Shown here in pieces: positions 7,700 to 16,015 of a stretch of 64,000 nucleotides of DNA (within the stretch, counting starts at the first letter, position 1; every line of letters starts with the position of its first letter). The stretch is from contig NZ_JACHNP010000001.1 in the NCBI RefSeq assembly GCF_014206815.1, forward strand, positions 338,456 through 402,455. Direction: 5' to 3'. The DNA comes from Xanthomonas sp. F10. GTDB taxonomy: Bacteria > Pseudomonadota > Gammaproteobacteria > Xanthomonadales > Xanthomonadaceae. The position numbers were made by a program, and so were the translations under genes. The notes beneath the pieces are model-generated. The model saw only the letters and a list, made by a program, of their open reading frames with translations, made no database searches and was not told where the DNA came from.

Positions 7700-9571
7700 A
7701 TGTCGTCCCGCCTGCTTTCGGTCGCGATCGCGTCCGCCCTGTCCCTGCCCGCGCTGGCCCACGCCGCCGATGCCGCCACCGACCTCGACCAGGTCCTGGT
7801 CACCGCCACCCGCACCCAGATCTCGGTGGAGGACAGCGTGGTCCCGGCGCAGGTCATCGACCGCGCCGAGATCGAGCGCAGCCAGGCCGATTCGCTGGCG
7901 CAGCTGCTGCAGGGCCGCGCCGGCATCGGCATCTCCAACCAGGGCGGCCTCGGCAAGCTGACCACGCTGAACCTGCGCGGCAGCGAATCGGACCACGTGC
8001 TAGTGCTGGTGGACGGCGTGCGCATCGGCTCGGCCAGCGCCGGCCTGGCCGCGTTCCAGGACCTGCCGCTGAGCCAGATCGAGCGCATCGAGATCGTGCG
8101 CGGCCCGCGTTCGAGCCTGTACGGCTCCGACGCGATCGGCGGCGTCATCCAGATCTTCACCCGCCGCGGCGGCCAGGGCTTCCAGCAGAACCTGAGCCTG
8201 GGCGGCGGCAGCCACGGCCTGCGCGAGGCCGGCGCCGGCTTCAGCAACCGCGGCGAGCGCGGCTGGCTGGCCGTGCAGGGCGGCTACCAGAAGACCGACG
8301 GCATCAATGCCTGCAACGGCTCGGCCGCGCTGTTCGCCGGCTGCTTCGTCGACCAGCCCGACCGCGACGGCTACCGCAACGTCTCGCTGAGCGCGCGCGG
8401 CGGCTACGCGCTGACCGACACGCTGCGCGTCGAAGGCCAGGCGCTGAACATCGACAGCCGCAACGAGTACGACGGCGACGCGCTGTTCGCCGGCAACGAG
8501 GCCGACAACACCCAGCAGGTGTTCAGCGGCAAGCTCGACTGGACGCCCTCCGATCGCCTGCACCTGGCCGCGCAGCTCGGCCGCAACGTCGACGATGCCG
8601 ACAGCTACTACCGTGCGCCGGGCGCACGCACCCGCAGCTTCATCAGCACATTCGACAGCCGCCGCGACACCGCCGCGCTGCAGGGCGACATCAGCCTGGC
8701 CGAAGGCCACCTGCTCAGCGTCGGCAGCGACTGGCAGCGCGAGCACGTCACCAGCACCACCGCCTTCGACGTCGACAGCCGCGACAACACCGGCGTCTTC
8801 GCCGAGTACCAGGGCCGCTTCGGCGCGCAGCAGGTGCAGGCCAGCGTGCGCAGCGACGACAACGAACAGTTCGGCGAGCACACCACCGGCAGCCTCGGCT
8901 GGGGCCTGGCGCTAGCGCACGGCCTCAAGCTCACCGCCAGTGTCGGCACCGGCTTCAAGGCGCCGACCTTCAACGACCTGTACTACCCGTTCGCCGGCAA
9001 TCCGGACTTGAAGCCGGAGCGTTCCAAGAGCGGCAACCTGGGCATTGCGCAGTATGCCGACAGCTGGAACTGGACCTTCAACGCCTACGAGACCCGGGTC
9101 AAGGACCTGATCTCCTACGACGCGGTCAGCTTCCTGCCGGTCAACGTGGACGAAGCGCGCATCCGCGGCGCCGAACTGACCGGCTATGCGTTGCTGGCCG
9201 GCTGGGAACTGTCGGCGCAGCTGAGCCACACCGATCCGCGCAACCGCAGCGACGGCGACAACCGCGACAACTGGCTGGCGCGCCGCGCGCAGAACACCGC
9301 GCGCCTGGACGTGGACCGCGGCATCGGCCCGGTCAAGCTCGGCGTCACCGTCTTCGGCAGCGGTCACCGCTTCGACGACGCGGCCAACCGCGTGCGCCTG
9401 GCCGGCTACGGCACCGTCGACCTGCGCGCGGAATACGCGTTCACCCCGGACTGGACGCTGCAGGCCAAGGCCAGCAACGTGTTCGATCGCGACTACCAGA
9501 CGGTGAACTGGTACAACCAGCCGGGCCGCGAATACGCGCTGACCTTGCGCTACGCGCCGGCGGCGCGCTGA
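7700..9571 (+). CDS. btuB: TonB-dependent vitamin B12 receptor BtuB
   Basis: This 623-aa outer-membrane receptor imports cobalamin using TonB energy. A signal peptide (residues 1-23, ending LAHAAD) is followed by the TonB box region (DQVLVTATR), the plug domain with LNLRGSESDHVLVLVDGVRI and ERIEIVRGPRSSLYGSDAIGG, and then the beta-barrel. The short barrel and the upstream B12 riboswitch favour BtuB over siderophore receptors. The start at 7700 gives a proper signal peptide; upstream codons in frame lie in the riboswitch region. Confidence 0.93.
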   Translation: MSSRLLSVAIASALSLPALAHAADAATDLDQVLVTATRTQISVEDSVVPAQVIDRAEIERSQADSLAQLLQGRAGIGISNQGGLGKLTTLNLRGSESDHVLVLVDGVRIGSASAGLAAFQDLPLSQIERIEIVRGPRSSLYGSDAIGGVIQIFTRRGGQGFQQNLSLGGGSHGLREAGAGFSNRGERGWLAVQGGYQKTDGINACNGSAALFAGCFVDQPDRDGYRNVSLSARGGYALTDTLRVEGQALNIDSRNEYDGDALFAGNEADNTQQVFSGKLDWTPSDRLHLAAQLGRNVDDADSYYRAPGARTRSFISTFDSRRDTAALQGDISLAEGHLLSVGSDWQREHVTSTTAFDVDSRDNTGVFAEYQGRFGAQQVQASVRSDDNEQFGEHTTGSLGWGLALAHGLKLTASVGTGFKAPTFNDLYYPFAGNPDLKPERSKSGNLGIAQYADSWNWTFNAYETRVKDLISYDAVSFLPVNVDEARIRGAELTGYALLAGWELSAQLSHTDPRNRSDGDNRDNWLARRAQNTARLDVDRGIGPVKLGVTVFGSGHRFDDAANRVRLAGYGTVDLRAEYAFTPDWTLQAKASNVFDRDYQTVNWYNQPGREYALTLRYAPAAR

Positions 9572-9582
9572 CCCACGCAGCG

Positions 9583-9662
9583 CGCTGCAGGAGCGACCGC
9601 AGCCGCGAACGGGGATCACCAGGAACGCTCCGTTCGTAGCTGAAGCCGCTCCTGCAGGGGCG
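9583..9662. repeat. REP-like imperfect inverted repeat
   Basis: GCAGGAGCGACCGCAGCCGC at about 9588 pairs imperfectly with AGCTGAAGCCGCTCCTGC ending at about 9656. This is one diverged member of the GTAGGAGCGGCTTCAGCCGC family. It may act as a weak hairpin behind btuB. Confidence 0.6.
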
Positions 9663-9751
9663 GTGACGCGGCTGCTTGCAGGCGTGCGCAGCGTGCCCAT
9701 GGCATGCTGCGCACCCACCGGCAGTGCCGGCCGATGCAACGGATTGCCAGC

Positions 9752-10207
9752 ATGCATGTCGTCTATCGCCCTGCCGTTCCCGCCGATGCGGCCGCCTGCA
9801 TCGACCTGCGCGCACGCACCCGCGAGAACGCATTCTCCGCCGAGCAATTGGCCGCGCTCGGGATCGATGCGGGCAGTTGGCAGGCGTGGATCGCCGATGG
9901 CAGCGTGCCGGGGCACGTGGCCGAGGTCGCCGGGCGCATGGTCGGCTACTGCTTCGGCGACCGCCACAGCGGCGAGATCATGGTGCTGGCCCTATTGCCC
10001 GAATGGGAGAACCACGGCATCGGCAAGGCGCTGTTGGCGCGGATGATCGAGGATTTCCGCCGCTGGGGCTTCGCACGCCTGTTTCTGGGCTGCGCGGCCG
10101 AGCCGGCGCTGCGCTCGCATGGGTTCTATCGCCACCTCGGCTGGCGCCCGACCGGCGCGATCGACGCCCTGGGCGATGAAGTGCTGGAGTATCGGCTGCC
10201 GCACTGA
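9752..10207 (+). CDS. GNAT family N-acetyltransferase
   Basis: This 151-aa protein has a single GNAT fold: an N-terminal YRPAVPADAAACIDL strand-helix, the acetyl-CoA-binding motif A (VLALLPEWENHGIGKALLARM, a variant of the V-x-P-x-x-x-x-x-G-x-G signature) and motif B (GCAAEPALRSHGFYRHLGW). The substrate cannot be told. Start at 9752 gives MHVVYRPA; two upstream in-frame starts add residues with no family similarity. It converges on the LysR gene. Confidence 0.83.
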   Translation: MHVVYRPAVPADAAACIDLRARTRENAFSAEQLAALGIDAGSWQAWIADGSVPGHVAEVAGRMVGYCFGDRHSGEIMVLALLPEWENHGIGKALLARMIEDFRRWGFARLFLGCAAEPALRSHGFYRHLGWRPTGAIDALGDEVLEYRLPH

Positions 10208-10247
10208 GCGGTTCGCGCCGCCATCGGCGACGCCGCGCTCGTCGCGG

Positions 10248-11147
10248 TCAGTGCGCAGCGGCGGTGGCGCGCGCCTCCTCCAGCAGCCAGTCGACGAATC
10301 GCTGGATCGGCGCATCGCTCAGTTGCACCGGCTCCGGTAGCACCAGGCAGAAGGTCTTGGCGATCGAGGTGGCCGCGGGCCACGGACACAGCAAGCGGCC
10401 GTCGGCCAGTTCGGCTTCCACATACAAGCGCGGCACCAGCGCGACCCCCAGGCCGGCCAGTGCGGCTTCGATCGCCATGGCATGCAGGTCGTAGCGTGCG
10501 CCGCGCGCGGGGTGGCTCAGGGCGATCCCGGACTCCTGCGCATAGCGTTGCCAGGCATCCGGATTCTGCCGGCGCTGCAGCCGCGGCAGCGCATCCAGCG
10601 CGCTGGTCGCGTCCTTCCCGTGCAACAGCCGCGGATGGCACACCGGCACCAGCACTTCGTGCAGCAGGCGCTGCACGCGCATCCCCGCCCAAGCCGGGTG
10701 CTCGAAATGCAGCGCGGCATCGAAGCCGCTGCCAACGAGCACGAACGGCTCCATCCGTTCGGCCAGATGCACGGTGATCTGCGGATGCCGCGCCTGGAAC
10801 CGGCCCAGCCGTGGAATCAGCCAGCGCATGGCGAAAGTCGGCAGCGCGGCGATATCGAGACTCGCGCCGTCGCGCGGCCGCCCCATCAGATCGCGGCTGT
10901 CGCGCTCCAGCCGGTCCAGGGTCTCGCGGACCTGCGCCGCATAGCGACGGCCGTTCGGCAGCAGCCGCACGCGATTGCCGACGCGCTCGAACAGGACCAC
11001 GCCGAGGAAACTTTCCAGACGGCCGATCTGGCGGCTGATGGCGCCTTCGGTCAGGACCAGTTCCTCGGCCGCGCGCGCGAAACTGCCATGCCGGGCCGCC
11101 GCCTCGAACGCCATGAGCGCGGAATGGCTGGGGATCTTGCGGCGCAT
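10248..11147 (-). CDS. LysR-family transcriptional regulator (GcvA-like)
   Basis: This 299-aa protein has an N-terminal winged HTH (LMAFEAAARHGSFARAAEELVLTEGAISRQI, residues ~11-42) and a type 2 periplasmic-binding-like effector domain. The wording AISRQIGRLE...LFERVGNRVRLLPNG is typical of the GcvA/AmpR branch. It is divergent from the three-gene cassette at 11.3-13.0 kb, the classic layout for a LysR regulator and its target operon. The effector is unknown. Confidence 0.9.
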   Translation of the reverse strand: MRRKIPSHSALMAFEAAARHGSFARAAEELVLTEGAISRQIGRLESFLGVVLFERVGNRVRLLPNGRRYAAQVRETLDRLERDSRDLMGRPRDGASLDIAALPTFAMRWLIPRLGRFQARHPQITVHLAERMEPFVLVGSGFDAALHFEHPAWAGMRVQRLLHEVLVPVCHPRLLHGKDATSALDALPRLQRRQNPDAWQRYAQESGIALSHPARGARYDLHAMAIEAALAGLGVALVPRLYVEAELADGRLLCPWPAATSIAKTFCLVLPEPVQLSDAPIQRFVDWLLEEARATAAAH

Positions 11148-11249
11148 GTCGGCTCCGGTAGCAGGCGGCGCACTTTACCAGCCCGAGCATGACATGCAGT
11201 CACGGAAGGGTGACCGAATATCGATATCAACGCGGAAAACACCGGACTA

Positions 11250-11262
11250 GGATGAGTCATCC
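11250..11262. promoter_or_regulatory. Candidate operator dyad in the LysR/cassette spacer
   Basis: GGATGAGTCATCC is a perfect 13-bp palindrome in the 162-bp divergent spacer, 48 bp before the cassette's first ATG. LysR proteins normally bind T-N11-A dyads, so binding by the neighbouring regulator is only inferred from position. Confidence 0.35.
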
Positions 11263-11309
11263 TCAACCATGACACGCCGGCACGCACCGTTCCGGCCCAG
11301 GACGATCCG

Positions 11310-11855
11310 ATGCTCTACACCGTGGAATGCAGCTTCGCCGATCCCGCCAGCGAAGCGGAATGGAACGACTTCTACAGCCGGGAAAAACTGCCGGCGCTGA
11401 TCTCGGTCGAGGGCTTTCGCAGTTCGCAGCGCTTCAAGGCCCTTCGCGACGGCGGTCCGACCTATCTCGCGCTGCACGCCATCGACGGCCTGCACGTCCT
11501 CAGCGGCGCGGAATACCGGCAGAAGGGCGGCGGCAACTTCGCCCGCTGGCAACGCCACATCGCCGACTGGCACCGCAATCTCTATGACGGCTTGGAGCGC
11601 GCGCCTGCCGTGGCGCGCGACGAGGTGCTGCTGGTCAGCGCCGACGGCCCCGCATCGCTGTTGCGGCTCGGTCTCGCGCCGCATGGCCTGCATGCGGTGG
11701 AACTGGACAAGGTGCCGGCGCAGCGCTGGCTCGCCAGGTGCGGCCGCGCCCGGCTGCCGGCCATCGGCGAGCTGGCGCAGGATCTCCAGGCCTATGCGCC
11801 AATGACCGCGCAACTGGTCGCGGCCCGCGGCATCGCCCGCACGCTGCCGCAGTAG
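11310..11855 (+). CDS. Uncharacterised dimeric alpha/beta-barrel (EthD-like) protein
   Basis: This 181-aa protein resembles EthD/antibiotic-monooxygenase-type dimeric alpha/beta barrels. The first ~110 residues have the ferredoxin-like pattern (LYTVECSFADPASEAEWNDFY, then VEGFRSSQRFKAL and TYLALHAIDG). The C-terminal third does not match anything I recognise. First gene of the LysR-divergent cassette, 7 bp before the next gene. Such folds often bind small aromatic or polyketide compounds, but no function is assigned. Confidence 0.62.
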   Translation: MLYTVECSFADPASEAEWNDFYSREKLPALISVEGFRSSQRFKALRDGGPTYLALHAIDGLHVLSGAEYRQKGGGNFARWQRHIADWHRNLYDGLERAPAVARDEVLLVSADGPASLLRLGLAPHGLHAVELDKVPAQRWLARCGRARLPAIGELAQDLQAYAPMTAQLVAARGIARTLPQ

Positions 11856-11862
11856 GCGCACG

Positions 11863-12189
11863 ATGCCGAACCTCACGCTTTTCATCCCCGCGCAGGCCAT
11901 GCCGGCCGATCCGGTGCTGGCCGCGCTGACCGACCACTGCACCGCACTGTGCACGGAGGTGCTGTTGGCCGCGGTGCAGAACGTGCACATCATCTATGTG
12001 CCGGTCCGGCACGGTCGTGGCCACCCGGTGTTCGCGGAACTCCGCTACCGACGCGCCGACGCGCGCACGCCGGCGGTCATGCAGCGGTTCATGGCCGCAA
12101 TCGATGACGCCATCCGCGGTGCGACCGGCGCCACCGCACGCATCCGCTGCATCGGCCACGCGCCCGCCGAACTGCACGCACGCAACTGA
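11863..12189 (+). CDS. Tautomerase-like protein
   Basis: This 108-aa protein begins MPNLTLFIPA. The proline exposed after Met removal is the catalytic hallmark of the tautomerase (4-oxalocrotonate tautomerase/CHMI/MIF) superfamily, and the beta-alpha-beta pattern fits. Conserved arginines that could serve as substrate ligands (R50, R52 in VRHGRG) are visible, but I cannot assign a subfamily. It sits between the EthD-like and MBL-fold genes and is almost certainly co-transcribed. Confidence 0.6.
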   Translation: MPNLTLFIPAQAMPADPVLAALTDHCTALCTEVLLAAVQNVHIIYVPVRHGRGHPVFAELRYRRADARTPAVMQRFMAAIDDAIRGATGATARIRCIGHAPAELHARN

Positions 12190-12204
12190 GCCCCCGGGAT
12201 CCGC

Positions 12205-13047
12205 ATGTCCATCCCCACGTTTCCGCACCTGCAGATCGGCGATATCAGCGTCACCGCCCTCAGCGATGGCTATCTCGCCACCGGCCTGGAGATCCTGTCG
12301 CCCATCGCCGCGGCCGATGCGCTGCAGATGCAGCAGGCGGCGCGGGTGCTGCAGCCCAGTGCGGTGCACATCAACTGCTACGTGGTGCGCATCGGCGGCC
12401 GCACCGTGCTGATCGATGCCGGCGCCGGCGGCTTCCGCGACGGCGCCGGCCGGTTGCGCGGCAGCCTGGCGTCGGCCGGGCTACAGCCGGCGCAGATCGA
12501 TGCGGTACTGCTGACCCACGCCCATCCCGACCATGTCGGCGGGCTGATCGAGGCGTCCGGAGACGCCGCGTTTCCGAATGCGGAGGTGCTCGTGCAGCGT
12601 CGCGAAGTCGGGTTCTGGCAGGACGACGCCAACCTGAGCCGCGCGCCCGCACGTGCCCGCGGCAACTTCCTGCTCGCGCGGCAGGTGTTCGCGGCCTATC
12701 GCGACAGGTTGCGCAGGTTCGACGACGGCGAAATCCTGCCCGGCGTGCACGCGTTGCCGCTACCGGGACACACCGCCGGGCACACCGGCTATCGGCTCGA
12801 TTCCGGCGGCCGCGGCCTGCTGGTGTGGGGCGACATCGTGCATTTCCCCGACATCCAGATCCCGCGCCCGGACGTGGCGGTGGTCTTCGACCACGATCCG
12901 CAGCTCGCCACCGCGACCCGCGCGGCGCTGCTGGATCTGGTCAGCGCGGAGCGGCTGCCGATCGCCGGCATGCATCTGCGCGAGGCCGGCTTCGCCCACA
13001 TCGAACGCCGCGGCACCGGCTACGCAATCGCCAGCGTTCGGTCGTGA
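12205..13047 (+). CDS. MBL-fold metallo-hydrolase
   Basis: This 280-aa metallo-beta-lactamase-fold hydrolase has the zinc-binding motif LLTHAHPDHVGG, a downstream His in LPLPGHTAGHTGY, the bridging Asp in VWGDIVHFP, and a final His in IAGMHL. This is the glyoxalase II/lactonase-like arrangement. HAHPDH rather than HxHxDH with a second His is normal for AHL-lactonase/arylsulfatase-like members. No signal peptide is evident. Last gene of the LysR-linked cassette. Confidence 0.85.
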   Translation: MSIPTFPHLQIGDISVTALSDGYLATGLEILSPIAAADALQMQQAARVLQPSAVHINCYVVRIGGRTVLIDAGAGGFRDGAGRLRGSLASAGLQPAQIDAVLLTHAHPDHVGGLIEASGDAAFPNAEVLVQRREVGFWQDDANLSRAPARARGNFLLARQVFAAYRDRLRRFDDGEILPGVHALPLPGHTAGHTGYRLDSGGRGLLVWGDIVHFPDIQIPRPDVAVVFDHDPQLATATRAALLDLVSAERLPIAGMHLREAGFAHIERRGTGYAIASVRS

Positions 13048-13130
13048 CCGGTCGATGGCGACCTGCGGCCGATGTCCGTCGGCACGCAGGCAGCGGGCCA
13101 TGCCGTGCCAGCCGCGTTCCACCGCCGGCG

Positions 13131-13784
13131 TCAACGCAGCGTCAGCAGCTCGCGCAGATCGTCCATCAGCAGCACCACGTCGGCGGTGTCCAGATCCAGG
13201 TCGCGCGGATAGCCGTAGCGCACCAGCGCCACCGGCATGCCGGCGGCGTGGCCAGCCTGCAGGTCGGTGGGCGAATCGCCGACCATCAGGCAGTGCGCCG
13301 GCGGCTGCCCGAACTGCTGCGCCAGGTGCAGCAACGGCGCCGGGCTGGGCTTGCGCTCGGGCAGGCTGTCGCCGCCCAGCACCGCGGAAAACAGCGCGGC
13401 CACGCCCAGATGCTGCAGCAGTGGCGGCACCATCGCCGCCGGCTTGTTGGTGCACAGCGCCAGGGTCACGCCTTCCGCGCGCAGCTGCGCCAGCGCCTCG
13501 GCCGCCCCCGGATACAGCCGCGGGCTGCGCAACAGGCATTCGGCGTAGTGGCGCATGAAGGTCGGCATCACCGTGTCGAGCGGCGTGGCGTCGCCGGCGT
13601 GCCGCCAGGCGATCTCGACCAGTTTGCGCACGCCCTCGCCGATCCAGCCGAGCACGGTCGCCTCCGGCACGCGCGGCAGGCCGAAGTCGGCCAGCGTGCG
13701 GTTCAGCGCCTCGGCGATGTCGGCGCCGCTGTCGACCAGCGTGCCGTCCAGGTCGAACACCACCAATGCATACGGAAACGTCAT
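13131..13784 (-). CDS. gph: Phosphoglycolate phosphatase (HAD family)
   Basis: This 217-aa HAD hydrolase dephosphorylates 2-phosphoglycolate arising from DNA 3'-end repair. Motif I FDLDGTLVDS holds the nucleophile D11 and acid D13; motif II is LCTNKP; motif III/IV is ERKPSPAPL and MVGDSPTDLQAG. The start at 13784 (MTFPYALVVFDLDG) is set by the family. The long upstream extension of the frame runs through repeat DNA and is discarded. Confidence 0.87.
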   Translation of the reverse strand: MTFPYALVVFDLDGTLVDSGADIAEALNRTLADFGLPRVPEATVLGWIGEGVRKLVEIAWRHAGDATPLDTVMPTFMRHYAECLLRSPRLYPGAAEALAQLRAEGVTLALCTNKPAAMVPPLLQHLGVAALFSAVLGGDSLPERKPSPAPLLHLAQQFGQPPAHCLMVGDSPTDLQAGHAAGMPVALVRYGYPRDLDLDTADVVLLMDDLRELLTLR

Positions 13785-13979
13785 ATCGTGCCAGCACAGG
13801 GGAAGAAGTGTGCATTGTAGGTGGCGCACGGCCAGCATGCGGTCGCGCCAAGACCGATCAGCATGACCAGACGATGAAGTCAGTGTTCCAATCGTTGCAG
13901 CATGCCCCTGTGGGAGGGACTTCAGTCCCGACGCGGAGCGGGCGAAGGCCACGTTCCCGCTTCGCTCGCGCATCCCTTT

Positions 13980-14206
13980 GCTTTCAATCCACGCCGGTAA
14001 CTGTGCGACTAGCGCTGGTGCCAGTCGTCGCTGTACCGAATCGGGCTTCGATCCACACACCCGCAAGCGCACGACTGCGACAGGCGCTGCCTATGGTGCT
14101 GCCGTTCCTGTCTCAATCTACGCAACGTTGAAGGTGCGGCTGCCAGCGCAGCATCCTCAACGACTACAACAACCCGCTTCAATCCACGTACCAGGCAGAA
14201 CACGCT
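13980..14206. CRISPR. Fossil type I-C-like CRISPR array: four decayed repeats, three spacers
   Basis: Four degenerate ~31-bp repeats start at 13980, 14045, 14110 and 14176, with intervals of 65, 65 and 66 bp. They are separated by 35, 34 and 35-bp unique spacers (14010-14044, 14076-14109, 14141-14175). All share the left core G-Y-Y-(T)TCRATCYAC, and the first three end in a GCGAC-like box (TGTGCGAC, CGCACGAC, GGTGCGGC). Against the I-C repeat of Xanthomonas as I remember it (…GGATTGAAAC on the minus strand), repeats 2, 3 and 4 match about 23, 22 and 20 of 31 positions. Many of the differences are transitions. No cas gene lies in the window, so the array is presumably dead. The rest of the 13785-14228 spacer holds a REP-like unit at about 13908-13932. 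Confidence 0.68.
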
Positions 14207-14228
14207 ACAGCCTCCGCGCGCCACCGCC

Positions 14229-15290
14229 TTAACCGAACAGCCGTCCCTGCGCCTGCCCGGGCTCGCGCTCGTGGAAGCCCGACAGGCCCACGCCGACCAA
14301 GCGGTAGCGGGTGGATGCCGGCAGGTCCACGCGCGCGCGCAGCGCCAGGGCGATGTCGATCAAGGCCTGCAGCGATTCGGGCGGCTGCTCCGGGGTGAAG
14401 CTGCGGGTGAGGATGCGGAACTGCGCGGTCTTCAGCTTCAACACCACGGTGCGCGCGATGCGCTCGGTGCGGCGGGTGGCGTTCCAGGTCTTCTCGGCCA
14501 GTTGCCGGATCGCCGGCTCCAGCGCCTCCAGCGCCAGGTCTTCGGCGAAGGTGTCCTCTGAGGAGATCGACTGCACCGGCTGGTCCGATTCCACCGGGCG
14601 CTCGTCGATGCCGCGCGCGCGCTGGTACAGGCGCAGGCCGAAGCTGCCGAAGCGCGCTTCCAGTTCCGCCTCGCTGCGCGCGCGCAGATCGCCGACGGTG
14701 ACGATGCCCAGCTCCGCCAGCTTGCCCTCCATGACCTTGCCCACGCCGGGCACCTTGTTCACCGGCAATGGGGTCAGGAACGCGTCCACGCGATGCGGGC
14801 GGATCACGAACTGGCCGTCGGGCTTGCGCCAGTCCGAGGCGATCTTGGCCAGGAACTTGTTCGGCGCGATGCCGGCCGAGGCGGTCAGCGCGGTTTCTTC
14901 GCGGATCTGCGCGCGGATGGTCTGGGCGATCTCGGTGGCGGTGCGCAGTTCGCCCTTGGGCGCGGTGACGTCCAGGTAGGCTTCGTCCAGCGACAGCGGC
15001 TCGATCATGTCGGTGTGGCGCTGGAAGATCTCGCGCACCTGCCGCGACACCGCCTTGTAACGGGCGAAATCCGGCGGCACGAAGATCGCGTCCGGGCACA
15101 GCCGCTCGGCGCGCAACGCCGGCATCGCCGAGCGCACGCCGAACACGCGCGCCTCGTAGGAGGCGGCGCACACCACCGAGCGCATGCCGCGCCAGGCCAC
15201 CACCACCGGCTTGCCGCGCAGCGCCGGATCGTCACGCTGCTCCACGGACGCGTAGAACGCATCCATGTCGACGTGAATGATCTTGCGCAT
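14229..15290 (-). CDS. dinB: DNA polymerase IV (Y-family)
   Basis: This 353-aa error-prone polymerase performs translesion synthesis. MRKIIHVDMDAFYASVEQ supplies catalytic Asp residues D8 and D10, and SLDEAYLD carries the second acidic pair. The thumb HhH (VNKVPGVGKVMEGKL) and the little-finger domain follow. The C-terminal GQAQGRLFG resembles a beta-clamp-binding QxxLxLF-type tail. I chose the ATG at 15290 because it aligns with the E. coli N-terminus; GSM upstream at 15299 is an alternative. No LexA box was recognised by eye. Confidence 0.92.
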   Translation of the reverse strand: MRKIIHVDMDAFYASVEQRDDPALRGKPVVVAWRGMRSVVCAASYEARVFGVRSAMPALRAERLCPDAIFVPPDFARYKAVSRQVREIFQRHTDMIEPLSLDEAYLDVTAPKGELRTATEIAQTIRAQIREETALTASAGIAPNKFLAKIASDWRKPDGQFVIRPHRVDAFLTPLPVNKVPGVGKVMEGKLAELGIVTVGDLRARSEAELEARFGSFGLRLYQRARGIDERPVESDQPVQSISSEDTFAEDLALEALEPAIRQLAEKTWNATRRTERIARTVVLKLKTAQFRILTRSFTPEQPPESLQALIDIALALRARVDLPASTRYRLVGVGLSGFHEREPGQAQGRLFG

Positions 15291-15499
15291 CGACCCCATA
15301 CCCTACGCCTGCGAACGGTGTGCGCATGATAAGCCCGGCACTGCGCACGGATTGAGAACGCGCGCCTTGATCCGGCGCAGTGCGCGCGCCGTCGCCGCGG
15401 CCGACACTACGCGTGCGTACGGATAAAACGTTTGATTGAACGCGCGACGCTCATGCACTCTTGCGCGCCTCGACTGTCTCGCCTGGGAATGTTCCGCTC

Positions 15500-16015
15500 A
15501 TGAGTCGTCTGTCCTCCTATTCGCGCGAGCAGTTGCTCGCCAGCGCACGCGGCGAGTTGTTCGGCGCCAATGCCGGGCGCCTGCCCGACGACCCGATGCT
15601 GATGTTCGACCGCATCGTCGCCATCGACGAGACCGGCGGCGCGCACGGCAAGGGCGTGATCCGCGCCGAACTGGATATCCGCCCGGACCTGTGGTTCTTC
15701 GGCTGCCATTTCATCGGCGATCCGGTGATGCCCGGCTGCCTGGGCCTGGATGCGATGTGGCAGCTGACCGGCTTCTTCCTGACCTGGCTGGGCGCACCCG
15801 GCCGTGGCCGTGCGCTGGGCGTGGGCGAGGTGAAGTTCACCGGCCAGGTGCTGCCCACCGCCAAGCAGGTGGTGTACGAGATCGACATCAGCCGGGTGAT
15901 CAACCGCAAGCTGGTGATGGCGGTGGCCGACGGCCGCATGTCGGTGGACGGACGCGAGATCTATACCGCCAAGGACATGCGCGTGGGCCTGTTCACTTCG
16001 ACGGAGGCATTCTGA
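15500..16015 (+). CDS. fabA: 3-hydroxydecanoyl-ACP dehydratase/isomerase
   Basis: This 171-aa bifunctional enzyme dehydrates 3-hydroxydecanoyl-ACP and isomerises trans-2 to cis-3-decenoyl-ACP, the branch point to unsaturated fatty acids. The hot-dog fold's active-site H70 ([14 protein letters not shown]) and D84 (CLGLDAMWQ) occupy the same positions as in E. coli FabA. The start at 15500 gives [13 protein letters not shown]; an upstream in-frame start at 15461 is discarded. It overlaps fabB by one base. Confidence 0.94.
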   Translation: MSRLSSYSREQLLASARGELFGANAGRLPDDPMLMFDRIVAIDETGGAHGKGVIRAELDIRPDLWFFGCHFIGDPVMPGCLGLDAMWQLTGFFLTWLGAPGRGRALGVGEVKFTGQVLPTAKQVVYEIDISRVINRKLVMAVADGRMSVDGREIYTAKDMRVGLFTSTEAF

